In this document: in pieces, positions 1-11,334 of the stretch
Layout: each line of letters opens with the position of its first letter
How positions within the stretch are numbered: position 1 is the first letter of the stretch
Source of the DNA: Panax quinquefolius
Taxonomy: Eukaryota > Streptophyta > Magnoliopsida > Apiales > Araliaceae
Direction of reading: 5' to 3'
Assembly (NCBI GenBank): GCA_020205615.1
Contig: CM035173.1
Span: forward strand, 54,693,800 to 54,757,799
DNA: 64,000 nucleotides
The notes under the pieces: model-generated
Told to the model about the DNA's origin: nothing
The model's input: only the letters and a program-made list of their open reading frames with translations
Database searches by the model: none
Program-made: the position numbers and the translations under genes

Positions 1-1751
1 AAAATGTATGTCAAAGATCATGATACATTTTGGTACTCCCAAGATGAATTACCAACGGTGTGTTGTGTGCCTTCATCATGATTCTATGCTTCAAGTTAGA
101 ATCTTTAGGAACACAAAGTATGGAGTTAACTCGAAGTATTCCTTTTTCATCGATTCTTGCTTCTAGAATAGCACCTTCTTGCACTTTCTTCTTTATACAC
201 ATCAGCTCTAGGTCCGTAGCTTGAGCAACTTTAACTTTATCGATTAAAGTCGGTTCTACTCGTATATTTGACATCATCACGTGGGTCCCTGGAGTCTTTA
301 ACTCTATCTCCATCCTTTGCAAGTCAAATCAAATGGGCCTTTGCGTTGACAATATCGCACTCGTACCTGCATATGATCTTCTTCTCAATGCGTCAGCTAC
401 CACGTTTGCTTTTATAGGATGGTATTGGATGGTATGATCATAATCTTTCAATAGCTAGAGCCAACGACGTTGCCGCATGTTGAGTTCCTTTTGGGTGAAG
501 AAATATTTGAGGCTTTTATGATCCGTATAAATCTCCACTTTCCCCCATACAGGTAGTGTCTCCAGATCTTCAACGCAAAAACAACTGTTGCCAACTCTAG
601 ATCATGAGTAGGATAATTCCTCTCATATTCTTTGAGTTGTCACGAGGCACAGGCTATGACTTTTCCATTCACATGAGAACACATCCTAACCCTTTGCCTG
701 AAGCATCGCTACAGATAACAAATCCATCCGAACCAGATGGTATTGTCAGAACAGGTGCTGAAATAAGTCACCTCTTGAATTCTTGGAAACTCTTCTCGCA
801 TTCCTCGCTCCATACGAATTTTATATCTTTCTGAGTCAGTCGAGTTAAGGGAGTAGCAACTCGAGAAAATCCTTCCACGAATCTCTGATAATAACCAGCT
901 AAGCCTAGAAAGATATGTACTTCGGTCACCGTCTTCGGTTGTTCCCAACTTTATATTGCTTCAATCTTCGCCGAGTCAACATATAATTCATGTTTTAACA
1001 CCACATGCCCAAGAAATGATATTTACTCAAGCCAGAACTTGCATTTCTTCAGCTTGGCATATAGCTTGTTATCACGAAGCCTTTGAAGTACCAGCTTCAA
1101 ATGGCACTCATGATCTTCACGAGTTTTGTAATAGATGAGGATGTCATCAATAAAGACAACAATGAACTAATCCAAATATTCCTTGAACACACGGTTCATC
1201 ATATCCATGAAAGTAGCAGGAGCATTAGTCAATCCAAAAGACATGACTAAGAATTCATAATGCCCGTACCAAGTTCTAAAGGCAGTCTTCAGAATATCCT
1301 CAGTTTTAATCTTCAACTGATAATATCCAAAACGAAGATCGATCTTTGAATAGAATTGTGCTCCTTGCAACTGGTCTAACATGTCATCAATGCGAGGTAG
1401 CAGATACCTATTCTTGATGGTGACATGGTTAAATTCTCGGTAGTTAATAAAAAGTCGCATACTCCCATCTTTCTTCTTTACGAATAAAATAGGAGCACCC
1501 CAAAGAGATGTACTAGGACCAATGAAACCTATATCTAACATCTCCTGTAGTTGGACCTTTAACTCCTGAAGTTCAATAAGAGCCATTTGATATGGGGTTT
1601 TTGAAATGGGGTTTGTACTAGGTTCAAGGTCAATAAAGAATTCAACTTCACGTTCTGGGGGTAGACCGAGAAGTTCTTTAGGAAATACGTCAGGAAATTC
1701 ACTAACAGCAGAAATATTATTCAAATCTGATGTATTTTTGTTCAAGTCCAT
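1..1751 (-). pseudogene. E1 pol: RT, RNase H and start of integrase, degenerate
   Basis: From 1751 down to 1167 an open frame of about 194 codons carries the RT fingers and palm: [16 protein letters not shown], then [14 protein letters not shown] and [10 protein letters not shown]. Just beyond, a TAG interrupts [11 protein letters not shown]; the catalytic FIDD core is still readable. RNase H follows at about 960-480 with several frame breaks. The H2C2-type integrase N-terminus (HNTPLVIHLGSTKMYHDL) is readable at 322-11. The frame is the same as in the protease and gag-position segment upstream, so E1 pol was one continuous polyprotein. Stops and small indels make it inactive. It ends at the window edge. 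Confidence 0.85.
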
Positions 1752-2293
1752 AACATGGGCTAAGAAAGCTTAACATTCGTTTTTCAATAAACGAATGGCT
1801 TTATGGCTTGATATGACACTGATTGACTTTAGTGGTTTAGTTGTTTGAATTCAAATAACAGGTTGGTTAGGAATATGAAAACTAACAACCTTACGAAAAT
1901 AATCAATTTTAGCATGATGAGTGGTTAACCAATCAATCCCTAAAATCACATCAAATGCATGTATTTTCAAAGAAATAAGATCGGAATGTAATGTGATGGT
2001 CCCAACTTGAATCAAGCAAGATTTATAAACAGTGAATGTAATGAAAGTTTCTCCTAACGTAGTCTCAACAGATAAGTCAAAGTCTAATTTCTCCAGAGTC
2101 AAGTTCAAACGTTGCGCACAAGCAGGAGAGATAAAAGAATGGGTAGAACCGGTATCTAGTAAGGTATAAACTTCGCAGGAGTTTATGATTAGCTTACCTG
2201 TGATCACCTCGTTTGGTTCCTCGCTTTTTGGGAAGTTAAGAAAAGCGCTCTCACTTGAACCACCGATTTTAACTTGTCTGGGACAGCCTTTGT
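1752..2293 (-). pseudogene. E1 aspartic protease region
   Basis: Retroviral-type aspartic protease of the gag-pro-pol polyprotein. The active-site triplet is intact (LLDTGSTHSFIS, about 2165-2130), followed by the flap region and the second hydrophobic strand (DVILGIDWLTTHHAKIDY). The frame stays open from the segment upstream and stops at 1851, before the RT frame that resumes at 1751 in the same phase. From about 2293 leftward the DNA aligns with E2, E3 and E4. To the right of that point it is unrelated to them, so this is the downstream border of the replaced gag segment. Confidence 0.85.
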
Positions 2294-3008
2294 TCTCATC
2301 ATTACTGCTATAATTGACTTTCGCTATAGGGCATATTACACCCACAATTGCTTCGTCGTACTCATGTTTCATGATCTGAATCATTAATCTTCGATATATA
2401 TCAAATTGGGGTTGACCGCAATGTACATGGTAATTCAAAACTCGATGTTGGGTTCTCCCAATTGCTGTCCAAAAAGAGAAATACATATCATCTATTTTAG
2501 CCTTTTTTGATCGAACTTCTCTTTCCACAATAGCAACGCTTCTTGCGGCTTTTACCCATGCATCCTTCATTCTCACTCATTCAGTTGTTTCTTCTTTCAG
2601 TTGATCCTTGACATTTGAATTCTCATATTCCAGCTTTATCATCTTATACTCTGCCAAAGAGTGCTTCTGTTCAAGCATCACATATCGGGTAACAAAAGCT
2701 TGAATTGTTGCATCCTTTTGCTCCACGATCGCCTGCCATTCTTCAACCTGCTCTTCTAACTCATGAATACGATTTTGCAATTCTACATTTCGATCATAAA
2801 GTTCTCCTAATAAATCCTCCTTAGGTTCCACTTCTTTCTCACTCTCAGCTGCTACCTTTGCGACTAACTCGGGTGCAACTATTAATTCTTCACTCACCAC
2901 ATGGATATCTATAATTTCTTCTTTGCCTAACATAACATTATCCTGGTTGGTGATTAGAGGTGTCTCCACGGTCTCATTCACTCCATTGTTAACATTTTCA
3001 GCTACCAT
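2294..3008 (-). pseudogene. Coiled-coil reading frame in place of gag (possible captured sequence)
   Basis: I chose ATG 3008 because it matches the gag start of E2 (7606) and E4 (39767). The first ~24 codons (to about 2937) match Tekay gag (ENVNNGVNETVETPLITNQ). The rest, about 2937-2294, does not resemble gag: capsid region and both CCHC zinc knuckles are absent. It holds an acidic stretch and then a long predicted coiled coil (leucines and charges in heptad spacing; for example LYDRNVELQNRIHELEEQVE). A single TGA (2577-2579) interrupts it; the same phase then continues through a basic segment (KAARSVAIVEREVRSKKAK) into protease. About 215 codons with one stop suggests coding descent. I do not recognise the family. 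It could be a transduplicated host exon or a divergent gag module. Confidence 0.65.
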
Positions 3009-3183
3009 TCTCAAATATTTTCATAAAACAAGGATTAATTAAACAAATTAACATGCCACATATTATCCCTCTATTACGACCGACCAAACAAATAAGCTTA
3101 GGTAGGACACACTAGCGAAGAATTTACTCGTCTCTCCCCTCCTAGTTCTATTCCCTGATCTCCGCCAGAGACCATATCCCTAA

Positions 3184-3195
3184 GCTCTGACACCA
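3184..3195 (-). other. E1 primer-binding site (initiator Met tRNA type)
   Basis: On the minus strand this reads TGGTGTCAGAGC, two bases inside the LTR end. It differs by one base from TGGTATCAGAGC, the complement of the plant initiator-tRNA-Met 3' end, which E2 and E4 keep exactly. It fixes the LTR border at 3198 and the element's direction. Confidence 0.85.
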
Positions 3196-3197
3196 AC

Positions 3198-5747
3198 TGT
3201 GACGCCCCCAAAATAGGTATACACCACCCATTCTGAGTCGCCAAATACATGGTACAAAAAACAACTACAACTTCATTATTACAATTATCGTGCAAAATAC
3301 GACAACACATATACTGTGAGTTTAAATACAAATATTGTCTAATAGATAGTATTCAAACTCAAAAGAAGTCCTCATTACAATTATTATCACACTATTTTAC
3401 AAAATAGTGAGGACTGCTAAAACAACTGTCTGGACCCATCACTCCACACCCCGACTAGTTCCCGCTATATTCTCGCCTCTTGAAAAGAAAAATAGAACAA
3501 AAAGGAAAAGGGTGAGCTCAACTAGCTCAGTAAAGAATATTATGACTAAGATAATGTAGAACAAATTATTGTTAGCCTTCAATAATTCAGATAAAATATA
3601 ATGGACAACAAGTTTTAGATCAATATTCGCAGCGGAAATAACAATTCATTAGAAAAGTTAAGTAGAGAATGAAATCTACTATCATCTATGAATTTAAAAG
3701 TCCATCATCAATATTTTATCCTTGTAAAACTAATCGATATACATCTTGAATCAAATATTCATCTTTTCACTACGGGCCAAATATATTCATTTGTATCACC
3801 AGGTGGTCATGTTCATCTCAACACCTGTCCATCTTTGTACTATGGCCAACGATATTCATCAAGTAATCATTCATCTTTGAACTACAGGCCAAAGATATTC
3901 AGTTATATCATCATTTTGGACTGAGGATGATGAAAAATATCTTAAAGAAAACGAATCTAGTGAGATAAAAGGACAAAGATTAGGGATTCGTACTTCAGTT
4001 TATTCAAGTTCAAAAATACTCCATAATAATCAATTGTGGAGCAAAAGTTCAAGAATGAAGATCAAAAAATGGATACAATCAAAGATAGTAACCATAATAG
4101 ACAACTTGGACAAAGAAGAGAAAATTTTATTTTTTTTTGTTAATAGTGTCGTATTCGTGAATAGTGTCGTATACGTGACTAGTAACCCCGACACGAAAAG
4201 GTAGAAATTCCACAAGACAAATCATACTTCGTGAATAATACTCATGAATAGTACCGTATTCGTGAATAGTGTCGTATACGTGAATAGAAACCCCGATATG
4301 AAAAGGTAAAAATTTCATAATAAAATTAATACCAATATTTCGGTATAATGATATTGAAAGAAATAACATCATTTACGAAGAAAATAACATCCCTTACTTC
4401 AAAAGAACATTACTTCAAACTAGAATATCGGATATAATGTTGAAGGAAACTTGCACTGAATAACAACTCTCAAAGTATCTAAATACTCACAAAAATATGT
4501 TCAATATTATAAAGAGAGAAAACTTCTGATTCTAGTGTGATTTTCAATTCTAACTAAGCACCCTATTTATAGGAAAATGCCAGAATGCCAAAGCAGACTA
4601 AATTAATAAAATATTAATATTCTTTAAAATTTTCCTACCCACACCTTCTTGACCAAATTATCAGCCACCACTAGTGGGGCACACCAAAATTCAGAATTTT
4701 CCACACCAACCAAAAGTGGGGCCCGCCATGTTTTTAATAAAAACAATTATTTCTGAAACTTCAATAATTCATAAAAAATAGCCCTTTTATCATAAAAATA
4801 CGAATTCTATGTCCTTTCCATAGGAAATTTAATTCTCTACAACTTTATAAAAGAAATGTTTTCCAAATTCCAATCAAAAAATGGCTGAAATCCACATACA
4901 GATGATTTTTAATACCTCCATTCCGATAAAATACTGATAAAACACCTCAGCTTTAATTCCTTCGTTTATATTCACATAAAATAAATATTTTCTTATCATA
5001 TAAATTAATAATTAATTATTCACAAATAATATTACAGAGTCACAACATTACAACCAGGTCGTTCCTAGGAAAGAGGGGGTTTTCCGATAAGAATTTCTCC
5101 TTACTCGCACGCAATAAGGTGATCAAACCCCTTTCCTAGACAGAACTTCCTTAGATATTGCCAATAATGATATCTAATAATATTATTCAAATAATATGAA
5201 ATATTGATCTGATAATTGGAAATTCTGTGCAGTGATAATTATTAAAACAACAATAATATAAAATATCAACGTACCAATTATTGAATCAATAAAATAAAAT
5301 ATTGAACAATAATTACTGTAACAATTATTGAGTAGTGCCTTCTTACGTAAGAATCAATAATTCAAAATATTATGCAACACCGTAGCTACCGTGTGTAACC
5401 ACGCCAGACATCAGATTTTAACCACTGGGTATTCCAACAGTGTTAACGGTAACAACTACGCCGTTATTTATAAAAACTCAAACTTGTCATTTTCTTCATC
5501 AGACTATTTTCTGTTATGGGGCCCACAAATGGTTGCGTCGTCGTATGAATATTCCCTGACAACAAGAATATTCCACGACCAAACGAATATTCTCCGACAA
5601 CAGTGAATATTTTATAACCACTTGCTTATTTTGCAAAATTTTCACATTTCACCAATAACCAAAGTATTATATCAAATTAACACCTTATTATTCAAAATAA
5701 TAATTAGAGGAGAAACAATTTTATTAATAAAAAGTTGGGGTCTTACA
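3198..5747 (-). repeat. E1 5' LTR (Tekay type, 2,550 bp)
   Basis: On the minus strand the LTR runs from TGTAAGACCCC (5747) to GGCGTCACA (3198), with TG...CA ends. It aligns along its length with the LTRs at 7803-9577/59762-60526, 37007-39578, 44418-46983 and 57015-59632. A TATA box lies at 4564-4571. Downstream of it is a short-repeat zone built on GTGAATAGTGTCGTA (about 4138-4290), and then three diverged copies of the CAAAGAT/ATCTTTG inverted-repeat unit (about 3752-3925). ORFs inside it are chance frames. Confidence 0.92.
4564..4571 (-). promoter_or_regulatory. TATA box of the E1 LTR
   Basis: TATAAATA on the minus strand. It sits in the context CCTATAAATAGGGTGCTTA, which is preserved in other Tekay LTRs here: 38333-38340 and 45730-45737 (E4) and 58342-58349 (solo LTR, AGGGT changed to AAGGT). 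It is slightly mutated in E2 (9167-9174). Conservation across copies supports it as the U3 core promoter; the transcription start would be about 30 bp downstream. Confidence 0.75.
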
Positions 5748-6051
5748 CATAGGCTATGACTTTCCCATGTTGAATGAGAACACATCCTAACCCTTTGCCT
5801 GAAGCATTGTTATATATAACAAATCCATCCGAACCAGATGGTATTGTCAGAACAGGTGCCGAAATAAGTCTCCTCTTAAGCTCTTGGAAGCTCTTCTCAC
5901 ATTCTTCGCTCCATACGAATTTTGTATCTTTCAGAGTCAGTTGAGTTAACGGAGTAGCGATTCGAGAAAATCCTTCCACAAATCTCTGATAATAACCAGC
6001 TAAGCCTAAAAAGTTACATACTTCGGTTACTGACTGAGGTTGCTCTCAACT
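5748..6051 (-). pseudogene. E2 RT/RNase H fragment
   Basis: Reads on the minus strand as the end of RT and the start of RNase H (MEGFSRIATPLTQLT, then GFVIYNNASGKGLGCVLIQ and GKVIAYV). The RNase H catalytic Asp of the family motif (YSDAS in E4) is Asn here. The frame ends exactly at the E1 LTR (5747). At the other side, homology to E1/E4 stops near 6051. The whole RT palm is missing between here and the protease at 6187. Confidence 0.85.
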
Positions 6052-6186
6052 GTGACTTATATCCCAATCTTGGATAGCATATCACAATGGCACCTATCAA
6101 TTTACCATCGCAAAAATATGGCGTCCCCTACGGAGAGTCTGGCGTCGGTACATTCCATAAAGGAAGTCAATAGCGAGAGGCTCGGG
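6052..6186. other. Filler DNA replacing E2 reverse transcriptase
   Basis: About 135 bp lie between RNase H-side sequence (to ~6051) and protease sequence (from ~6187). They match neither Tekay copy nor anything else I could find in the window. The normal spacing in E4 between these points is over 1 kb. The simplest reading is a deletion repaired with inserted filler sequence, as in end-joining repair. Confidence 0.6.
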
Positions 6187-7606
6187 TACCAACTTGAATC
6201 AAGCAAGATTTATAAACAGTGGATGTAATGAAAGTTTCTCCTAACGGAGTCTCAACAGATAAGTCAAAGTCTAATTTCTCCGGAGTCAAATTCAAACGTT
6301 GAGCACAAGAAGGAGAAATAAAAGAATGGGTAGAACCGGTATCTAATAAGGTATAGACTTTGCAAGAATTTATGATTAAGTAACCCGTGATAACTTCGTT
6401 CGGGTTACTCACTTTTTAAAAAGTCACAAAAAATGCTCTTTCTGAAACTACCGACTTTGTTTTGTTCGTATCCACCTTTAGAGTCACCATTCCTACTGGA
6501 CTTGGTTTCACTACAAGATAATCTCTAGCTATATGACCTTCCTTTCCACAGTTATAACACACCTTGGATTGTTGTGGGCAGTTTGGGCTGATGTGTCCCT
6601 CTTTCCAGCATTTATAACATACGACCGATGGTCGTTCTCCTCCCCTAGAAATAGTTGATGTTGGTGCTAACGTCTTCACATTGTCATTATTGTACCTTCT
6701 CTTTTTGAAATCCCCCCTCGACTCGCTTCTTCTACAATCATGGCCACGATTACCACCAGAGTGGTTACCGCTTTTGTCTGGATATTTTCCTCCCCGGTGG
6801 TTGTCATTGCTCCGATCACTACTGCCATCGGTATGACCCTAGTTGTGGTCCCTCGGTTGAACATACTCATTATCTCGCTCTAATAATTGAGTCATGTTCA
6901 CAACATCTGAATATAGAGAAAATTTGTGAGAGATAAGATATTGACGAATTTTGAGTTTCAGACCTCTCAGAAACATCCGCGTCGTACATTCCTTATTCTC
7001 TACCAAATGAGGTGCAAACCTTGATAACTCCGCGAACTTAGGCTCGTACTGGGACACAGTCATGTTGTTCTGTTCCAATCTAATAAACTCTACCTCCTTC
7101 ATATGACGAATACTTTCAGGAAAGTACTTGTCATTGAATAGTTTCTGAAATGTTTCCCAAGACATATTGAGTTCGGCTGGCTGGGTACGCTTCATAGATT
7201 CCCACTAGTAATCTGCCTCACCACGGAACATAAAGGTGGCGAATGGAACCTTCTGTTCCTCCGTGCATCCCAAGATATCAAATATCTTAGTAATTCGCTT
7301 AACCCATGTTTCCTCCTTGATCGGATCCGGCTTTCCCAAAAACTCTGGTGGTCCCAACTCTTTGAACTGCTTGGCTATGACAAGCTGTGCGTTACCAATG
7401 TTTCCAGCTGTATTTTGTACATGAGTCTCCCTCGTTTGATTTTTCATGAACTGCAAAAAGATTCTAAACATCACATCATTTATCATTTTATCAATGGTAT
7501 TGTATATAGGAGGAACATTGTCGTCATGTTGCATGTTCTCTTGGTTGGTGATTAAAGGTGTCTCCAGAATCTCATTCACTCCATTGTTAACATTTTTAGC
7601 TGCCAT
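6187..7606 (-). pseudogene. E2 gag and protease, frameshifted
   Basis: ATG 7606 is the shared family start; the reading frame also extends two codons upstream. Gag: N-terminus (NVNNGVNEILETPLITNQEN), capsid-like part (FGKPDPIKEETWV-type region to MFRGEADY), then the conserved stretch with FIRLEQNNMTVSQYEPKFAELS. A basic linker and two CCHC knuckles follow (about 6520-6620): [14 protein letters not shown] is intact, while [14 protein letters not shown] has lost its last Cys. Protease keeps LLDTGSTHSFIS (about 6345-6310). Frame changes occur near 7200, 6850, 6678 and 6415. These proteins would form the virus-like particle and process the polyprotein; this copy cannot. Confidence 0.85.
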
Positions 7607-7788
7607 TCTCAAATACTTCCATTAAACAAGGGTTAATTAAAGAAGTTGACATACCACATATTATCCCTATATTCTGACCGACCAATTAAATACCAAATAT
7701 GCTTAGGTAGGACACACTAGCGAATGATTTACTCGTCTCTCCCCTCCTAGTTCTATTCCCCGATCTTTGCCAGAGAACATATCCCTAA

Positions 7789-7800
7789 GCTCTGATACCA
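7789..7800 (-). other. E2 primer-binding site (initiator Met tRNA)
   Basis: Minus strand TGGTATCAGAGC, an exact 12-base complement to the initiator-tRNA-Met 3' end, two bases from the LTR end at 7803. Confidence 0.9.
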
Positions 7801-7802
7801 AC

Positions 7803-9577
7803 TGTGACGCCCCCAAAATAGGTCCACACAACCCATTCTGAGTCGCCAAATACATGGTACAGAAACAACTACAAACTTCATTATTATAATTGTCGTCCAA
7901 AATACGACAACACATATGTTGTGAGTTTAAATACAAATATTTTCTTCTAGACAATATCCAAACTCAAATAAGTCCTCATTACAATTATTGATACACTATT
8001 TTACAAAATAGTGAGGACTACTAAAACAACTGTCTGGACCCATCACTCCACACCCCGACTAGTTCCCGCAATATTCTCGCCTCCTGAGAAGAAAAATGGA
8101 ACAAAAAGGAAAAGTGTGAGCTCAACGAGCCCAGTAAAGAATATCATGACTAAGATAATGTAGAACAAATTATCGTTAGCCTTCAATACATCAGATAAAA
8201 TATAATGGAGAACAAGTTTTAGATCAATATTCACAGCGGAAATAACAATTCATTAGAAGAGTTAAGTAGAGAATGAAGTCTATTATCTTCTATGATCTAA
8301 AAGTTCATCATCAATATTTTATCCTTGTAACATCAATCAATATACATCTTGAACCAAATATTCATCTTTGCACTACAAGCCAAAGATATTCATTTGTTTC
8401 ACTAGTTGGTCATGTTCATCTCAACACATGTCCATCTTTGCACTATAGGCCAAAGATATTCATCATGTAATCATTCAACTTTGTACTACACAGGCCAAAG
8501 ATATTCATCAAGTATCACCATTTGAGACTGAGGATGGTGAAAAATATCTTAAAGAATACGAATCCAGTGAGATAAAAGGACAAAGATTAGGGATTCGTAC
8601 TTTAGTTTATCCAAGTTAAAAAATATTCCATAATAATCAACTGTGGAGAAAAATTCAAGAATAAAGATCAAAACATGGATACAATCAAAGATAGTAATCA
8701 TAATAGACAACTTGAACAAAGAAAATAAAATTAATTTTTTTTGTGAATAGTGATATATTTGTGAATAGTGCCGTATATGTGAATAGTAACCCCAACACAA
8801 AAGGTAACATTTTTATAAGAAAAATCATACTTCGTGAATAATACTCGTGAATAGTACCATATTTGTGAATAGTGTCATATACATGAATAGTAACCTCAAC
8901 ATGAAATGGTAAAAATTTCATAATAAAATTCATACCAATATTTCGGTATAATGATATTGAAAGAAATAACATCATTTCCGAAGAAAATAACATCCCTTAT
9001 CTCAAAAGAACAATACTTCTAACTAGAATATCGGATATAATGTTGAAGGAAACTTGCATTGAATAACAACTTTCAAAGTATCTAAATATTCGCAAAAATA
9101 CGCTCGATATTATAGAGAGATAAAACTTTTAATTCTGGTGTGATTTTCAATTCTAACAAAGCACCATATTTATAGAAAAATGTCAAAACGCCAAAGCAGA
9201 CTAAAATTTAATAAAATAATATTTCAATAAAAAATTTCACGCACACCTCTTGACCAAACTCAACACACCATAAGTGGGGCCCACCAATTTTAGAAAAGTC
9301 CACAACAACTAAAAGTGGGGCCCACCAATGTTTTTAATAAAAACATTTATTTCCAAAATATTAATAATTCATAATAAATAGCCCTTTTATCAGAAAAATA
9401 CGAATTTTATGTCCATTCCATAGGAAATTTAATTCTCTACAACTTTTTAAAAGAAAGTTTTTCCAAATTCCAAACAGAAAATGACCGAAATCCACATACG
9501 GATGATTTTTAATACCTCCATTCCGACAAAATACTGATAAAACCCCTCAGCATTAATTCCATCATTTATATCCACAT
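7803..9577 (-). repeat. E2 5' LTR, first piece
   Basis: Carries the 3' two thirds of a Tekay LTR in minus orientation (starting GGCGTCACA at 7803), with the CAAAGATATTC repeat zone (about 8360-8510), the GTGAATAGTG repeats (about 8750-8890) and a mutated TATA box (9167-9174). It breaks at ...TATCCACAT, exactly where the Tat LTR begins at 9578. The matching piece restarts at 59762. Bases 9573-9577 (CACAT) are the left TSD copy of the Tat insertion. Confidence 0.92.
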
Positions 9578-11314
9578 TGTAGACACTCAAAATTTTACAT
9601 TCCTATTACTAACCTTGTAGGAGGGCAGAATCGTCTTTCAGAGATAACCTTGGAAGATAACTCAACTCAGTCCCGGAGACAACCCTGGGATACTCAATTT
9701 TCCATCTTGGAGATAACCCCGAGATACTCAGTACAGTCCCAGAGACAACCCCAGGAGATTCAGTTTTAACCTCAGAGATAACCCCAAGGAATTCAGTTTC
9801 AGTTTTGGAGATAACCCCGGAATCCTCAGTGCCATCTCAGAGATAACCCCGAGATGTTCAGTCCCAATCCCAAAGATAACCCCAGGATCTTCAATCCAAC
9901 CCGTAGATAACCCCGAGGGATGTAGTTGTAGTTCCAGAGATAACCCCGGAAATGCTCTTTTCCACTTCCAACAATAAGCTTCAACACTCGGCGATAGCCC
10001 CGAGGCACTCATTCCCCAAGCCCAGAGATAACCCCGGGAGTTCAAGCACACCTCAGAGACAACCCTGAGGATGGTCAACACCTGCAGCAGTCCAATCTCA
10101 GAGATAACCCTGAGCAACGGCTGCTAAATAAGCTCAAATCGGAGATAACCCCAGTGAGGGGCAGAATCATTATTTTGCCATCTCGATCCCACATTGTGTC
10201 ATATAAATAACATTCAGATATACATTCTACATAGAAATGTCCTACAAGAACCAAAGAGCTCCAATCCCGAGTGACTACTACACAAGACATTTCTGTCAGG
10301 CCTGGAGTTTACTTCGTGGCCTTTTACAGCTTTATTTACACTTTGACCCGCCTGTAGGTTACTTCGAGGCGGTTGATCATTTTATTGCTTTATTTATATT
10401 TTCTCAATCCCCCATGGAGGTGCTTCATGGTGGTTGATCTATTTTTACTGCTTTATTTATATTTTTTAATTCCCCATGGAGGTGCTTCGTGGTGGTTGAT
10501 TATCTGTATATATATATTTATATATATATATATATATATTTACTGTTTATATATATATAATTGTTTACAACTTTCATACAAATTGCTATATCATGTGAGC
10601 CAAGGAATCATGTGATCACAGATTTAGTCTATTGAATCTAGATTCGGTTCCCAAGATGGACATTTTCAGCTGTACATAACTTGTAAATTATTCGCGGTGT
10701 TTAAATTTCCTTAGACGGCTCTCATGTCCACAAGGAGTTCAGTACTGCTTTTTATTTTATTTTCTCAAAGATGTTTAGCATCTCAAAAATAAAAGCAATC
10801 AAGCCAAACACAAAATAAAATGGAAGTATCAAAGGTCTCAATTACTATTGAGCATAAGGGTTTGAAAAACCTCTTTTTACAAAACATCACTGTTATATCT
10901 TGTTAAAACTTAATTTTTGTAGAATTTTTATACAAAAATTCAAATCCTTTGTATATAGGTGCGAACGAGGCATAGCACTACTTCTAGATAATTACACATT
11001 GACCCACACACACACACAAACATTCATATAACAGTTTAAATGAAAAGTGGCGGTCACCGTGGTAACATGGATGTCAGGGGGTGCCTAACACCTTCCATCC
11101 GCATAACCAAGTCCCCAGACCCTAACTAATCTCGGTTTCACAAACCCGTTAAATAGTTTCACATCACTAGGTCAATGTGCAAATCTTTTCTCGGTCGTCG
11201 ACATATACATGTTGGACCTTTTCAAAACTTGTTTTTTCAAACAAATCTCACCTAACATGAGAACACCAAAAGACAAGAACAGAAAAGGGACAAATAAAAA
11301 TCCCGACGTCGATA
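9578..11314 (+). repeat. Tat left LTR (5' LTR, internally deleted)
   Basis: Begins TGTAGACACTC and ends CGTCGATA (CGACA in the other copies). Compared with the right LTR it lacks about 1.28 kb (equivalent of ~54433-55710), with the junction near 10290. The lost part holds the TATA box at 54720. Remaining contents: an inverted-repeat array (9641-10170), a zone of ~75-bp units ending TGGAGGTGCTTCGTGGTGGTTGAT (10300-10500), a TA microsatellite (10506-10560) and the U5-like end. A TATAAATA-like string at about 10202-10209 is a possible substitute promoter, but it is not matched in the right LTR. Confidence 0.88.
9641..10170 (+). repeat. Array of short inverted repeats in the left Tat LTR
   Basis: About 14 units spaced roughly 33 bp (unit cores at 9675, 9709, 9741, 9774, 9807, 9839 and on) share a core GAGATAACCCC. 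In most units the bases on the two sides of the core are complementary: CATCTC/GAGATG near 9833-9857 and CCTCAG/CTGAGG at 10051-10070. Several stems pair less well than the equivalent units in the right LTR because CG has become CA or TG. Since 33 is a multiple of three, an antisense frame stays open across it; I do not regard that as a gene. Confidence 0.85.
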
Positions 11315-11316
11315 AG

Positions 11317-11334
11317 TGGTGACTCTGCTGGGGA
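11317..11334 (+). other. Tat primer-binding site, copy 1
   Basis: TGGTGACTCTGCTGGGGA begins two bases after the LTR end. The equivalent at 20674-20691 reads TGGCAACTCTACTGGGGA. This differs from the initiator-Met type used by the Tekay and copia elements here. Tat/Ogre elements are known to use other tRNAs such as tRNA-Arg; I have not confirmed the tRNA. Confidence 0.7.

Larger units (their letters stand above)
1..5747 (-). mobile_element. E1: Tekay-type Ty3/gypsy element, partial (5' LTR to integrase start)
   Basis: Read on the minus strand, the order is 5' LTR (5747-3198), primer-binding site, a short gag-like N-terminus fused to a coiled-coil segment, protease, RT, RNase H and the start of integrase. 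The rest runs off the left edge, so the 3' LTR is not visible. The LTR has TGTAAGACCCC...GGCGTCACA ends, as in the other Tekay-type copies here. It interrupts the RNase H region of E2: E2 pol resumes directly at 5748, where the first five bases (CATAG) should be one TSD copy. The family call rests on similarity to E4, whose C-terminal chromodomain and ~2.5-kb LTRs are typical of Tekay/Del chromoviruses. Confidence 0.9.
5748..9577 (-). mobile_element. E2: Tekay-type element, left part (pol fragment, gag-protease, split 5' LTR)
   Basis: Minus-strand element carrying, from right to left, the first part of its 5' LTR (to 7803), primer-binding site, gag, protease and a remnant of RT/RNase H, where E1 interrupts it at 5747. 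The LTR is broken at 9577 by the 50-kb Tat insertion and resumes at 59762, ending at 60526. The two pieces sum to 2,540 bp, the length of an intact family LTR, which confirms they were once joined. E2 itself sits inside the 3' LTR of E3. Confidence 0.9.

Noticed and set aside
604..948. Opposite-strand ORFs over E1 RNase H and RT (for example 604-834, 956-1138)
   Set aside because: Shadows of the minus-strand pol; their peptides have no family signature.
5391..5606. Small ORFs in Tekay LTRs (also 3688-3924, 8273-8470, 38750-39084, 45623-45835, 46163-46497, 57079-57346, 58804-59060)
   Set aside because: They recur at the same LTR positions in different frames and orientations, have no domain signature, and cover the hairpin repeats and U3.
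9728..10117. Antisense ORF of 129 codons with repeated Gly-Leu-Ser motifs
   Set aside because: It is a translation of the ~33-bp inverted-repeat array in the Tat LTR; a period divisible by three keeps any frame open. It is not open in the right LTR.
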